Source: Curvibacter microcysteis (GTDB lineage Bacteria; Pseudomonadota; Gammaproteobacteria; Burkholderiales; Burkholderiaceae_C). Taken from it: DNA of 64,000 nt. Shown here one piece after another: positions 22,425-31,133 of this stretch; the first letter of the stretch is position 1; each line of letters starts with the position of its first letter. The stretch is from NCBI RefSeq assembly GCF_028649455.1, contig NZ_JAQSIO010000001.1, positions 62,001 through 126,000 of the forward strand. Direction: 5' to 3'. The translations under genes and the position numbers were made by a program. A model generated the notes under the pieces. That model had not been told where the DNA came from and did not search any database. It saw only the letters and a list, made by a program, of their open reading frames with translations.

Positions 22425-23867
22425 TCAGGCGCGGGGCGCATCGGCCACCTCCGCCTGAGTGGACGCCCGGGCTGCGGCGTCGATGACCCCGGTCACGCGC
22501 TCCATCTTCATGAAGCGCGAGCCCTTGACCAGCACCGATGCGGCCTCGGACAGGCTTTGCAGCACGGCGTGCTGCAAAGCCTCGTAATCAGCGAAGTGGC
22601 GGCCCGCCGCACCAAAGGCCTGCACGGCCTGCGCGCTTTGCTCGCCCAGCGCATAGAGCTGTTCGATGCCGCGCTCACGGGCGTAGGCGCCGGCTTCGGC
22701 ATGGAAGGCAGGACCTTGGTCACCGACCTCGCCCATGTCGCCCAGCACCAGCAGGCGCGGACCGGGCAAGGCCGCCAGCACCTCGATGGCGGCGCGCACC
22801 GAGTCGGGGTTGGCGTTGTAGGTGTCATCCACCACCGTGATGGCGCGCGGCGCCCCACCCTGCGACCAGTTGGCCACCCAGGCGCGCGAGCGGCCTTTGA
22901 CCGGGCTGAAGTCCGCCAGGCCGCGCTCGATGGCCGACACCGGCACGCCAGCAGCCAGGGCGCAAGCCAGCACGGCCAGCGAGTTGCGCACGTTGTGCAT
23001 GCCGGCCACCTGCAAGCGGTAGTTCAGCAGGCCTTGCGGGCTCTGGGCTTGCACGGTCCAGGCGGCGCCTGCCCAGTGGGCCGACAGCAAAGTGACTTCA
23101 GCGGCCACGCCAGGCGTGGTCGAAAAGCGCAGGCAGCGGGCGGGGCCCGCCAATTGGGCCCACAGCGCGGCATAGGGCTCGTCGGCCGGGAACACGGCCA
23201 CGCCTTGTGCGCCCAGACCCAGCAAGACCTGACCGTTTTCCTGGGCCACGGCGTCCACCGTGCCCATGAACTCCTGGTGTTCGCGCTGGGCGTTGTTGAC
23301 CAGGGCCACGGTGGGCTGGGCCAGGCGGCGCAGGTAGTCGATTTCGCCCGGGTGGTTCATGCCCAGTTCGACCACGGCGGCCTGATGTTCAGGGCGCAGG
23401 CGCAGCAGCGTCAGCGGCACGCCGATGTCGTTGTTGAAGTTGCCTTCGGTGGCCAGGCTGGCCGCCCCCCAGTGGGCGCGCAGCACCGAAGCCAGCATCT
23501 GGGTGCAGGTGGTCTTGCCATTGCTGCCGGTGACCGCGATCAGGGGGCCGGTGAAGCGCTGGCGCCAGGCGGCTGACAACTGGCCCAGGGCCAGGCGGCT
23601 GTCGGGCACTTGCACGCCGGCCAGGCCAGCGGCGGCGGGGTCGCGCTCGGCCAGCACGGCGCTGGCCCCCGAGGCAGCCGCTTGGGGCAGCAGGTCATTG
23701 GCATCGAAACGCTCGCCGCGCAGGGCCACGAACAGGTCGCCCGCTTGCAGGCTGCGGGTGTCGGTGGCCACGCGCAGCAGCGGCGTGGCCGCGTCGCCCA
23801 CCAGGCGGGCGCCAGGCAAGGCGGCGGCCACGTCGGCCAAGGTCATCATGTGTTGGGGGCTGCTCAT
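22425..23867 (-). CDS. murF: UDP-N-acetylmuramoyl-tripeptide--D-alanyl-D-alanine ligase MurF
   Basis: MurF adds the D-Ala-D-Ala made by Ddl to the tripeptide precursor. The 480 residues show the P-loop GSNGKTTCTQML, NFNNDIGVPLTLL, ELGMNHPGEIDYL and DDTYNANPDSVRAAIEVL in the C-terminal domain. It starts inside the end of murE with a four-base ATGA overlap. murE and murF stay adjacent here, as in most dcw clusters. Confidence 0.98.
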   Translation of the reverse strand: MSSPQHMMTLADVAAALPGARLVGDAATPLLRVATDTRSLQAGDLFVALRGERFDANDLLPQAAASGASAVLAERDPAAAGLAGVQVPDSRLALGQLSAAWRQRFTGPLIAVTGSNGKTTCTQMLASVLRAHWGAASLATEGNFNNDIGVPLTLLRLRPEHQAAVVELGMNHPGEIDYLRRLAQPTVALVNNAQREHQEFMGTVDAVAQENGQVLLGLGAQGVAVFPADEPYAALWAQLAGPARCLRFSTTPGVAAEVTLLSAHWAGAAWTVQAQSPQGLLNYRLQVAGMHNVRNSLAVLACALAAGVPVSAIERGLADFSPVKGRSRAWVANWSQGGAPRAITVVDDTYNANPDSVRAAIEVLAALPGPRLLVLGDMGEVGDQGPAFHAEAGAYARERGIEQLYALGEQSAQAVQAFGAAGRHFADYEALQHAVLQSLSEAASVLVKGSRFMKMERVTGVIDAAARASTQAEVADAPRA

Positions 23868-25387
23868 GCACGCCCTCCCTTCAGGCGCAAGGCCGCGTCA
23901 ATGGTGGCGTGATCGGAAAAAGGATGGCGCACGCCCGCCGTCTCCTGGTAGGCCTCATGGCCTTTGCCCGCCACCAGCACCACGTCGGCGGCGCTGGCCT
24001 GGGCCAGCACCTCCTGGATGGCGGCGGCGCGGTCGGCCTGCACCTGCACGCACTGGCGGTGGCTCAGGCCCAGCAGGACTTGGCTGATGATGTGTTCGGG
24101 CTTTTCAAAGCGCGGGTTGTCGCTGGTGACCATGACCCAGTCCGCTTCTTTTTCAGCCACGGCGGCCATCAGTGGGCGCTTGGTGGCATCGCGGTCACCG
24201 CCGCAGCCGAACACGCAGCACAGGCGACCACCGCGCTCGGTGGCGATGGGGCGCAAGGCGCGCAGGGCTTTTTCCAGCGCATCCGGGGTGTGGGCGTAGT
24301 CAACCACCACCAGGGGCTGACCAGCCCCACCGCGGCAATCCATGCGGCCCGGCACGGGCAGCAGGTGTTGGCAGGCCTGAACGGCGTCGGCCAGGGGCAC
24401 GCCCAGGCTGCGCAGGGTGGCGATCACGCCCAACAGGTTGCTGACGTTGTAGCGGCCCATCAAGGCGGTGTTCAGGGGCAGGCTTTGCGCGCCCTCTTGC
24501 ACGACAAAACTCAGGCCGCGTTCGCCGTGGTGAATCTGCTGCGCATTCAAGCGCGCTCCACCGTGCAGCGACACCGTCCAGCAGTCCAGGCGCGAAGCCA
24601 GGTCCTGGGCCAGGGCCGCACCGTGTTCGTCATCCACATTGATGACGGCGGTCTGCAAGCCGGGCCAGGCGAACAACGCGGCTTTGGCAGCCCAGTAGGC
24701 GGCCATGCTGCCGTGGTAGTCCAGGTGGTCCTGGGTGAAGTTGGTGAAGAGGGCCACGCGCACGCGGCAGCCGTCCAGGCGGTGCTCGGCCACCCCAATC
24801 GACGAGGCCTCCAGGGCACAGGCGCTGAAGCCCTGGTCAATGAAGCGACGCAGCTGGCTTTGCAGCAGCACGGGGTCGGGGGTGGTCATGCCCGTGCCCG
24901 CCAACTGGGCCAGCGGGTCGGTGCCCGCCTGGTCGGGCTGCGGCACCCGGCCAGTGCCCAGGGTGCCGATCATGGCGCAGGGTCGGCGCAGCGCGTCGGG
25001 CAGGGCCGACAAGGCCTGGGCCAACCACCAGGCGGTGGAGGTCTTGCCATTGGTGCCGGTGATGGCCAGCACATCGATGTCCTGCGAAGGCTGACCCCAC
25101 CACAGCGCCGCCAGCGGGCCGGTGGCGGCCTTCAGGCCGGCATAGCAGGCCACGGGGGCGTCGGCGGGCCAATCGGCCAACGCTTCGACACCCTCCCGTT
25201 CGACCAGGCAAGCCACGGCGCCCTGGGCCAAGGCGGCGCGCACAAAACGGCGGCCGTCGGTGGCGGCGCCCGGCCAGGCAATGAAGGCCTGACCGGCCTG
25301 CACCTGGCGGCTGTCCACGCGCAGCTCGGTGGCGCCCTGGGCGCGCAACCACTGCAGGGCTTGTTCGGGGCTGTGGAGCACTTGCAT
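23864..25387 (-). CDS. murE: UDP-N-acetylmuramoyl-L-alanyl-D-glutamate--2,6-diaminopimelate ligase MurE
   Basis: MurE adds the third residue of the stem peptide. The motif DNPRFEKPE in the C-terminal domain is the DNPR signature for meso-diaminopimelate rather than lysine, matching a Gram-negative wall. Other motifs are the P-loop GTNGKTSTAWWL, TTPDPVLLQSQL, the SIGVAEHRLDG segment and VVDYAHTPDALEKAL. The length is 507 residues. The stop overlaps murF and the start shares one base with the ftsI stop. Confidence 0.98.
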   Translation of the reverse strand: MQVLHSPEQALQWLRAQGATELRVDSRQVQAGQAFIAWPGAATDGRRFVRAALAQGAVACLVEREGVEALADWPADAPVACYAGLKAATGPLAALWWGQPSQDIDVLAITGTNGKTSTAWWLAQALSALPDALRRPCAMIGTLGTGRVPQPDQAGTDPLAQLAGTGMTTPDPVLLQSQLRRFIDQGFSACALEASSIGVAEHRLDGCRVRVALFTNFTQDHLDYHGSMAAYWAAKAALFAWPGLQTAVINVDDEHGAALAQDLASRLDCWTVSLHGGARLNAQQIHHGERGLSFVVQEGAQSLPLNTALMGRYNVSNLLGVIATLRSLGVPLADAVQACQHLLPVPGRMDCRGGAGQPLVVVDYAHTPDALEKALRALRPIATERGGRLCCVFGCGGDRDATKRPLMAAVAEKEADWVMVTSDNPRFEKPEHIISQVLLGLSHRQCVQVQADRAAAIQEVLAQASAADVVLVAGKGHEAYQETAGVRHPFSDHATIDAALRLKGGRA

Positions 25388-27120
25388 CAGAAGGACTCCT
25401 CAACAGTTTGGGCCACCACCTGCGGCTTGACCGACAGGTCGGGCTGCACCCCCATCATGCGCAAGGTCTGCTGCACCACTTCGCTGAACACCGGAGCGGC
25501 CACCAGGCCACCGTAGTACTGGCCTGCGCTGGGCTCGTCGAGCATCACGCCCACGATGATGCGCGGCTTGTCGATCGGCGCCATGCCGGTGAACCAGGAG
25601 CGGTACTTGTTGCTGGCATAGCCCTTGCCCACTTGCTTGTGCGCGGTGCCAGACTTGCCGCCCACCGAATAGCCCACGGTCTGGGCCTTGGGGCCGGTGC
25701 CGCCAGGGCCTGCGGCCATTTGCAGCATCTTGCGCACGGCGGCCGCGGTCTGGGGCGAAAACACCTTCACCCCCGAAGCCCGGGCATCGCTTTTCAGCAT
25801 GGTGACCGGGATGATTTCGCCGTCATCGGTGAAGGCGGTGTAGGAGTGCACCATCTGGAACAGCGAGGCCGACAGGCCATAGCCGTAGGACATGGTGGCC
25901 TGCTCAATCGGGCGCCAGGTCTTGTAGGGGCGCAGCCGGCCCGTGACCACCCCAGGGAAGGCGATCTGCGGCTTCTGGCCAAAACCCAAGGCGGTGAAGG
26001 TGTCCCACATTTCATGGGGCGACATGCGCTGGGCGATCTTGGCCGCGCCGATGTTGCTGGACTTCTGGATCACCTGCTCCACCGTCAGCATGCCGTTGGC
26101 GTGGGTGTCGGTGATGGTGGCGCCGGTGATGGTGTAGCGGCCAGGGCCGGTATCGATCATGCTCAGCGGCGTGATGCGCCCGGCCTCCATGGCCATGGCC
26201 ACGGTGATGGGCTTCATGGTCGAACCGGGCTCAAAGGTGTCGGTCAGGGCGCGGTTGCGCAACTGCTCACCGGTCAGGTTCTGGCGCTTGTCAGGCACAT
26301 AGCTGGGGTAGTTGGCCAGGGCCAGGATTTCGCCGGTGACCGAGTCCAGCACCACCACGCTGCCAGCCTTGGCCTTGTTGGCGGTCACGGCCTCGCGCAG
26401 CTTCTGGTAGGCGAAAAACTGCACCTTGCTGTCGATGCTCAGGCGGATGTCGCGGCCATCCACAGGAGGCACTTGCTCGCCCACGTCTTCGACCACGCGG
26501 CCCAGCCGGTCCTTGATCACGCGGCGGGAGCCGGGCTTGCCGCCCAGGTCTTTGTTGAAGGCCAGTTCAATGCCTTCTTGGCCCTGGTCTTCCACGTTGT
26601 TGAAGCCCACGACGTGGGCAGCGCTCTCACCCTCCGGGTACTGGCGCTTGTATTCCTTGCGTTGGTAGAAGCCCTTGATGCCCAGGGCGGCCACCTCGCG
26701 CGCCACAGGCTCATCGAGCTGGCGCTTGATCCAGACGAAGGTCTTGTCCTCGTCCTGCAGCTTCTTGTTCAACTCGGCGATCGGCATGTCGATCAGCTTG
26801 GCCAGTTGGCGCAGCTTCACCGGGTCGCGGTCCACGTCTTCAGGAATGGCCCAGAGGCTGGGCGCGGGCACGCTGGAGGCCAGGATCAGGCCGTTGCGGT
26901 CCAGAATGCGGCCGCGGTTGGCCGGCAGCTCCAGGGTGCGTGCAAAGCGCACTTCACCCTGGCGCTGGAAAAAAGCATTGCCCACCACCTGGATGTAGGC
27001 AGCCCGGGCGGCCAGGCCCAAAAAGCCCAGCGCCACCACCGCGACGATGAACTTGCTGCGCCAGACCGGGGTCTTGCTGGCCAGCAAAGGGCTGGAGGTG
27101 TAGAGCACGCTGCGGCTCAT
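25387..27120 (-). CDS. ftsI: Septal peptidoglycan transpeptidase FtsI (PBP3)
   Basis: FtsI crosslinks septal murein with FtsW as partner. The 577 residues have one N-terminal membrane helix (about 23-41), a dimerisation or pedestal region with RGRILDRNG (70-78), and the transpeptidase domain. Its three active-site motifs are S300-T-M-K303, SSN and KSGT (the last usually KTGT in Enterobacteria; Ser is a common variant). The 27120 ATG overlaps the ftsL stop by four bases. Confidence 0.98.
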   Translation of the reverse strand: MSRSVLYTSSPLLASKTPVWRSKFIVAVVALGFLGLAARAAYIQVVGNAFFQRQGEVRFARTLELPANRGRILDRNGLILASSVPAPSLWAIPEDVDRDPVKLRQLAKLIDMPIAELNKKLQDEDKTFVWIKRQLDEPVAREVAALGIKGFYQRKEYKRQYPEGESAAHVVGFNNVEDQGQEGIELAFNKDLGGKPGSRRVIKDRLGRVVEDVGEQVPPVDGRDIRLSIDSKVQFFAYQKLREAVTANKAKAGSVVVLDSVTGEILALANYPSYVPDKRQNLTGEQLRNRALTDTFEPGSTMKPITVAMAMEAGRITPLSMIDTGPGRYTITGATITDTHANGMLTVEQVIQKSSNIGAAKIAQRMSPHEMWDTFTALGFGQKPQIAFPGVVTGRLRPYKTWRPIEQATMSYGYGLSASLFQMVHSYTAFTDDGEIIPVTMLKSDARASGVKVFSPQTAAAVRKMLQMAAGPGGTGPKAQTVGYSVGGKSGTAHKQVGKGYASNKYRSWFTGMAPIDKPRIIVGVMLDEPSAGQYYGGLVAAPVFSEVVQQTLRMMGVQPDLSVKPQVVAQTVEESF

Positions 27121-27407
27121 GGCTTGCTGCCCTCGGCGGCATCGCCCTTGAGCTGCACATACTGCGTGATGGCTGGCGTGGCCGTGCGCATTTGCAGCTG
27201 GTTACGGGCCAGCTTGTCGATGCGCAAAGGCGTGGCCTGAGCGCGTTTTTCAACCTGCAGGCGCTCGTGCTCAACCTCGATCTTGCGGGCCTCGGCCTGC
27301 GCCCGGTCCAGCGCCATGAACAGGCGACGGGACTCGTACTGGCTGTGCACCAGGTACAAGGCGCTGAGCACAATGGCCACCAGCAAAACGAGGTTGAGGC
27401 GAATCAC
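27117..27407 (-). CDS. ftsL: Cell division protein FtsL
   Basis: FtsL is a small bitopic protein that forms a coiled coil with FtsB and activates FtsWI. I placed the start at the GTG at 27407, preceded by GGGAGGG at a good distance; the frame upstream overlaps rsmH and is not FtsL-like. The 96 residues contain one membrane helix (about 4-20, LNLVLLVAIVLSALYLV) followed by a heptad-rich segment (about 24-65). Sequence conservation is low in this family, so recognition relies on position between rsmH and ftsI and on this architecture. Confidence 0.93.
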   Translation of the reverse strand: MIRLNLVLLVAIVLSALYLVHSQYESRRLFMALDRAQAEARKIEVEHERLQVEKRAQATPLRIDKLARNQLQMRTATPAITQYVQLKGDAAEGSKP

Positions 27408-27465
27408 AGCCCACGCCCTCCCCCGACGTGAAGCTGCACACCGCCGTGCAACAGACCCCGACGGC

Positions 27466-28392
27466 TCATGCCGCCTCCGTGCGCAGGGCCACCCGCATGA
27501 TGGCGCTGCGCGAACGCGGGTTGCGCGCCACCTCGTCGGCACTGGGGCGGATGCGCTCCAGCGCGTCGAGCTTCATGACCTGAGGCGCGGCAAAGGGAGC
27601 GCGGCGGTCAAAGACCTCCTTGCTGTGCTTGGCAATGAACTGCTTGACGATGCGGTCTTCCAAAGAATGGAAGCTGATCACGGCCAAGCGCCCACCGGGC
27701 GCCAGCACGGCCAAGCTGGCCTCTAGCGCCTGTTGCAGCTCTTCAAGCTCGGCGTTGATGAAAATCCGAAGAGCCTGAAATGTGCGCGTTGCAGGGTTCT
27801 GGCCCGGCTCGCGGGTTTTGACCGTGCCAGCCACGAGCTCGGCCAGCTCGGCGGTGGTTGAAATTGGGCCCCGTTCCTGTCGGCGAGCCACAATCGCCTT
27901 TGCAATCGGAAAAGCAAACCGTTCTTCGCCGTAGTCACGTATCACCTCCGAAATTTGTTGAAGTTCCGCCGTGGCCAGCCACTCGGCCACGCTCTCACCC
28001 CGGGTGGTGTCCATGCGCATGTCGAGGGGGCCATCGAAACGGAAACTGAACCCGCGCTGCGGGTTGTCGATCTGCGGCGAACTCACGCCCAGATCCATCA
28101 GCAGACCTTGCACGCTGCCCGCGGGCAGCTCGCCCAGGTGGCGAAATCCTTCGTGCCGAATGGAAAAACGCGCATCGGTGATGCGCGCAGCTTCTTGAAT
28201 GGCGTCCGGGTCTTTGTCGAACGCGATCAAGCGGTCCTGCGGCCGCAGCCGGGACAGCAGCAGCCGGGAGTGGCCGCCGCGCCCGAAGGTGGCGTCCACC
28301 CAAGTGGCCGGGCCCTCGGGCAGCTCGCCGCCCAACAAGGCGTCGACCGCCTCGTCGAGCAAGACTGTGGTGTGTTGCAAAGGGGTGTCCAA
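27466..28392 (-). CDS. rsmH: 16S rRNA (cytosine(1402)-N(4))-methyltransferase RsmH
   Basis: RsmH (MraW) methylates C1402 in the decoding centre of 16S rRNA. The core motifs are [29 protein letters not shown] for SAM binding, [10 protein letters not shown] and [17 protein letters not shown], then [11 protein letters not shown] at the end. The 308-residue length fits if the TTG at 28392 is used: GAGG lies six bases upstream and overlaps the mraZ stop region. No ATG or GTG gives a comparable start, and the frame further upstream is inside mraZ. The start codon is the only uncertain part. Confidence 0.95.
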   Translation of the reverse strand: MDTPLQHTTVLLDEAVDALLGGELPEGPATWVDATFGRGGHSRLLLSRLRPQDRLIAFDKDPDAIQEAARITDARFSIRHEGFRHLGELPAGSVQGLLMDLGVSSPQIDNPQRGFSFRFDGPLDMRMDTTRGESVAEWLATAELQQISEVIRDYGEERFAFPIAKAIVARRQERGPISTTAELAELVAGTVKTREPGQNPATRTFQALRIFINAELEELQQALEASLAVLAPGGRLAVISFHSLEDRIVKQFIAKHSKEVFDRRAPFAAPQVMKLDALERIRPSADEVARNPRSRSAIMRVALRTEAA

Positions 28393-28399
28393 AGGGGCC

Positions 28400-28828
28400 T
28401 CAGAAAGAAAAATCCTTGAAGACCTCGGGCATGTCGCCTTGCATGGCCTTGGCTTCCTGCTCGTCGTAGGTCGCCTTGTCCCACAGTTCAAAGTGGTTGC
28501 CCATGCCCAGCAGCATGGTGTCTTTGCTGATGCCAGCGGCCTGGCGCAGTTCAGGCGACACCAGCACACGGCCAGTGGCATCCATCTCCACGTCCATGGC
28601 GTTGCCCAGGAAGATGCGCTTCCACCACTGGGCCGACATCGGCAGCTCGGCAATGCGCTCGCGGAACTTCTCCCACTCGGGGCGGGGGAAGACCATCAGG
28701 CAGCCGTGGGGGTGCTTGGTGATGGTCAATTGACCACCCGCCGTCGCGCTCAAGACGTCACGGTGCCGGGTCGGCACAGAAAGCCGACCCTTCGCATCCA
28801 GACTCAGAGACGAAGCCCCTTGAAACAC
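28400..28828 (-). CDS. mraZ: Transcriptional regulator MraZ
   Basis: MraZ is an AbrB-like DNA-binding protein that represses its own operon. The 142-residue form starts at GTG 28828 ([20 protein letters not shown]). It carries the two AbrB-type repeats, [14 protein letters not shown] and [14 protein letters not shown], characteristic of the family. A longer open frame to 28888 would run into the putative operator boxes and is not conserved in style. It is the first gene of the dcw cluster; four AGTG boxes and a promoter candidate lie just upstream. Confidence 0.95.
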   Translation of the reverse strand: MFQGASSLSLDAKGRLSVPTRHRDVLSATAGGQLTITKHPHGCLMVFPRPEWEKFRERIAELPMSAQWWKRIFLGNAMDVEMDATGRVLVSPELRQAAGISKDTMLLGMGNHFELWDKATYDEQEAKAMQGDMPEVFKDFSF

Positions 28829-28885
28829 GACAGCACACCCCAGGTTGAGTTCAAGCGCCAGAGCGGTAAAAACACCTCCATGAGG

Positions 28886-28920
28886 CACTTTTCACCACTA
28901 AATTGCACTTTTTTCCACTG
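28886..28920 (-). promoter_or_regulatory. Array of four AGTG[G/C] boxes, likely MraZ operator
   Basis: On the minus strand the boxes read AGTGG (28920-28916), AGTGC (28910-28906), AGTGG (28900-28896) and AGTGC (28890-28886). Each is separated by exactly five A/T-rich bases, a 10-bp period of one helical turn. MraZ proteins are known to bind direct repeats with about 10-bp period upstream of mraZ (TGGGN boxes in E. coli, AAAGTG-type boxes in Mollicutes). The array lies 58-92 bases before the mraZ GTG start. Binding by this MraZ is inferred. Confidence 0.75.
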
Positions 28921-28945
28921 TAGCAGGAAATGCCGCAGCCGCAAG
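28918..28945 (-). promoter_or_regulatory. Candidate promoter of the dcw cluster
   Basis: TTGCGG (28945-28940) and TACAGT (28923-28918) are separated by 16 bases on the minus strand. The -10 overlaps the first AGTGG box, so a protein on the boxes would block initiation, matching autorepression by MraZ. The hexamers are weak matches, and the A/T-rich sequence further upstream (28946-29078) could hold other promoters. Confidence 0.4.
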
Positions 28946-29078
28946 GTGTCTTGCCAGAATTTTTTCAATGAAATCAAGGACTTAGAGCCGCAATCGAAAG
29001 TCAACAACGGATGAAAATCGTTGTGAATTAAGCACTTAGCTCCGTCACTGAAAGTGTTCCGTGAAGCTCAGATGAACG

Positions 29079-30410
29079 TCACAGGATGTAACGAGACCAA
29101 TCCTCATCCTGGCTCAACTCACCCAGGCGGGCATCGACAAAGGCCGCGTCAATGACGACCGTTTGCCCCTGACGCTCGGTGGCCTCAAAGCTGACCTCAT
29201 CCAACAGGCGCTCCATCACGGTGGACAGGCGGCGAGCCCCGATGTTCTCGGTGCGCTCATTGACGTCGAAGGCCGTCTGCGCCAGGCGGGTGATGCCCTC
29301 GGGTGTGAATTCCAGCGTGACACCCTCGGTGGCCAGCAGGGCCTGGTACTGCTTGACCAGGGAGGCCTGGGTCTGCACCAGGATGGCTTCGAAATCCTGC
29401 ACCGACAGGGCCTGCAGCTCCACCCGGATCGGGAAGCGGCCTTGCAGTTCAGGAATCAGGTCGCTGGGCTTGCTCAGGTGGAAGGCCCCCGAGGCGATGA
29501 ACAGGATGTGGTCGGTCTTGATGACGCCGTACTTGGTCGACACCGCCGTGCCCTCCACCAAGGGCAGCAGGTCGCGCTGCACGCCCTGGCGCGAGACCTC
29601 GGCACCGCTGCCCTGGCTGCGCGAGGTGACCTTGTCGATCTCATCGATGAAGACAATGCCGTTTTGCTCGGCATTGCTCAGGGCCTGGCTGCGGATTTCC
29701 TCCTCGTTGACCAGCTTGGCCGCCTCTTCGTCGACCAGCAGGCGCAGGGCTTCGCCGATGGGCAGCTTGCGCGTCTTGCGCTTGGCCGCGCCCATTTGGC
29801 TGAACATGCCGCGCAGTTGCTCGGTCATCTCTTCCATGCCGGCGGGGCCCATGATCTCCAGCGGCTGCTTGGTGTCGGCCAGGTCGATCTCGATCTCACG
29901 GTCGTTGAGCTGGCCCTCGCGCAGCTTCTTGCGGAAGGCCTGGCGAGCGGGCCCTTCCGGGGTGGGCTCTGCGGCCTCACCCAACACCGGGCGGGCCGGC
30001 GGGATCAGGATGTCCAGGATGCGGTCTTCGGCCGCGTCTTCGGCGCGGCTGCGCATCTGGCGCACAGCGGCTTCGCGGGTCTGTTTGACCGCCACCTCGG
30101 CCAGGTCACGGATGATGGAATCCACATCCTTGCCCACATAGCCCACCTCGGTGAACTTGGTGGCCTCGACCTTGATGAAGGGCGCATCGGCCAGCCGAGC
30201 CAGACGGCGCGCGATTTCGGTCTTACCAACCCCGGTCGGGCCGATCATGAGGATGTTCTTGGGGGTGATCTCTGGGCGCAGGCCGGCTTCGACCTGCTGG
30301 CGGCGCCAGCGGTTGCGCAGGGCAATGGCCACGGCGCGCTTGGCGCCGGCCTGGCCCACGATGTGGCCGTCGAGTTCGGAGACGATTTGCTGGGGGGTCA
30401 AGGAAGACAT
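29079..30410 (-). CDS. hslU: ATP-dependent protease ATPase subunit HslU
   Basis: HslU (ClpY) is the AAA+ unfoldase that feeds substrates into the HslV peptidase. The ATG at 30410 gives [20 protein letters not shown], the usual N-terminus. The 443 residues include the Walker [16 protein letters not shown], the pore-loop GYVGKD, an I-domain of low conservation (about 110-240), Walker [12 protein letters not shown] and the C-terminal YIL tail that docks into HslV. It is separated from hslV by 60 bases and is transcribed after it. Confidence 0.98.
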   Translation of the reverse strand: MSSLTPQQIVSELDGHIVGQAGAKRAVAIALRNRWRRQQVEAGLRPEITPKNILMIGPTGVGKTEIARRLARLADAPFIKVEATKFTEVGYVGKDVDSIIRDLAEVAVKQTREAAVRQMRSRAEDAAEDRILDILIPPARPVLGEAAEPTPEGPARQAFRKKLREGQLNDREIEIDLADTKQPLEIMGPAGMEEMTEQLRGMFSQMGAAKRKTRKLPIGEALRLLVDEEAAKLVNEEEIRSQALSNAEQNGIVFIDEIDKVTSRSQGSGAEVSRQGVQRDLLPLVEGTAVSTKYGVIKTDHILFIASGAFHLSKPSDLIPELQGRFPIRVELQALSVQDFEAILVQTQASLVKQYQALLATEGVTLEFTPEGITRLAQTAFDVNERTENIGARRLSTVMERLLDEVSFEATERQGQTVVIDAAFVDARLGELSQDEDWSRYIL

Positions 30411-30470
30411 GGGACAGGTCCTGCTGCAAGCCAAGTGCCCCGCGCACGCGCTGGCACCCGGCGTGAAGAA

Positions 30471-31019
30471 TCAATCGAGGGTTTCGATGGTGTGGTTCAT
30501 GTTGGTGTAAATGCACAGCTCGCCGGCAATGGCCAGGGATTTGCGCACCACCTGCTCGGGCGACAGATCGGTGTTGTCCAGCAAGGCTTTGGCCGCCGAG
30601 TGCGCGTAAGCACCGCCCGAACCGATGGAAACAATGCCTTGCTCGGGTTCCAGCACATCGCCGTTGCCCGTGATGATCAGTGAGGCCTCGCGGTCGGCCA
30701 CTGCGAGCATGGCCTCCAGGCGGCGCAGCACGCGGTCGGTGCGCCAGTCCTTGGTCAGCTCAATGGCCGCACGCACCAGGTGGCCCTGGTGTTTCTCGAG
30801 CTTGGCTTCAAAGCGCTCGAACAAGGTGAAGGCATCGGCCGTGGCGCCCGCAAAGCCCGCCAGCACGCGGCCATGGTGCAGCTTGCGCACCTTGCGTGCC
30901 GTGCCTTTGACAACGATGTTGCCCAGGGTCACCTGCCCGTCGCCGCCGATGGCGACTTGCACGCCCGTGGGGGTTTGGCGACGCACGCTGAGGATGGTGG
31001 TTCCGTGAAATTGTTCCAT
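30471..31019 (-). CDS. hslV: ATP-dependent protease peptidase subunit HslV
   Basis: HslV (ClpQ) is the threonine peptidase of the HslUV complex. The chosen ATG at 31019 yields [14 protein letters not shown]: a short propeptide (MEQFHG) must be removed to expose the catalytic Thr. The 182 residues include [15 protein letters not shown] with the conserved Lys, the GSGGAYA segment and the Na+-site region near the C-terminus. An upstream in-frame ATG at 31064 would add 15 residues before the propeptide and is unlikely. Confidence 0.97.
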   Translation of the reverse strand: MEQFHGTTILSVRRQTPTGVQVAIGGDGQVTLGNIVVKGTARKVRKLHHGRVLAGFAGATADAFTLFERFEAKLEKHQGHLVRAAIELTKDWRTDRVLRRLEAMLAVADREASLIITGNGDVLEPEQGIVSIGSGGAYAHSAAKALLDNTDLSPEQVVRKSLAIAGELCIYTNMNHTIETLD

Positions 31020-31133
31020 AGTGCTGCTTGAATTGGGGGTGGGAGGGAAATTTGCAATGGCCATGAAGCGGCACCTGAATCCAGGCGCAGCGCCCTGCCC
31101 CGCCCGGCTTGGCGACCTCGAAAAGGCCCCAGC

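Noticed and set aside
19773-23576. A 1267-codon open frame on the plus strand opposite murD, mraY and murF
   Set aside because: It is antisense to three intact genes of the dcw cluster. Its translation is rich in His/Gln/Gly/Ala, as expected from the GC-biased third codon position of the opposite strand. No motif or ribosome binding site is present.
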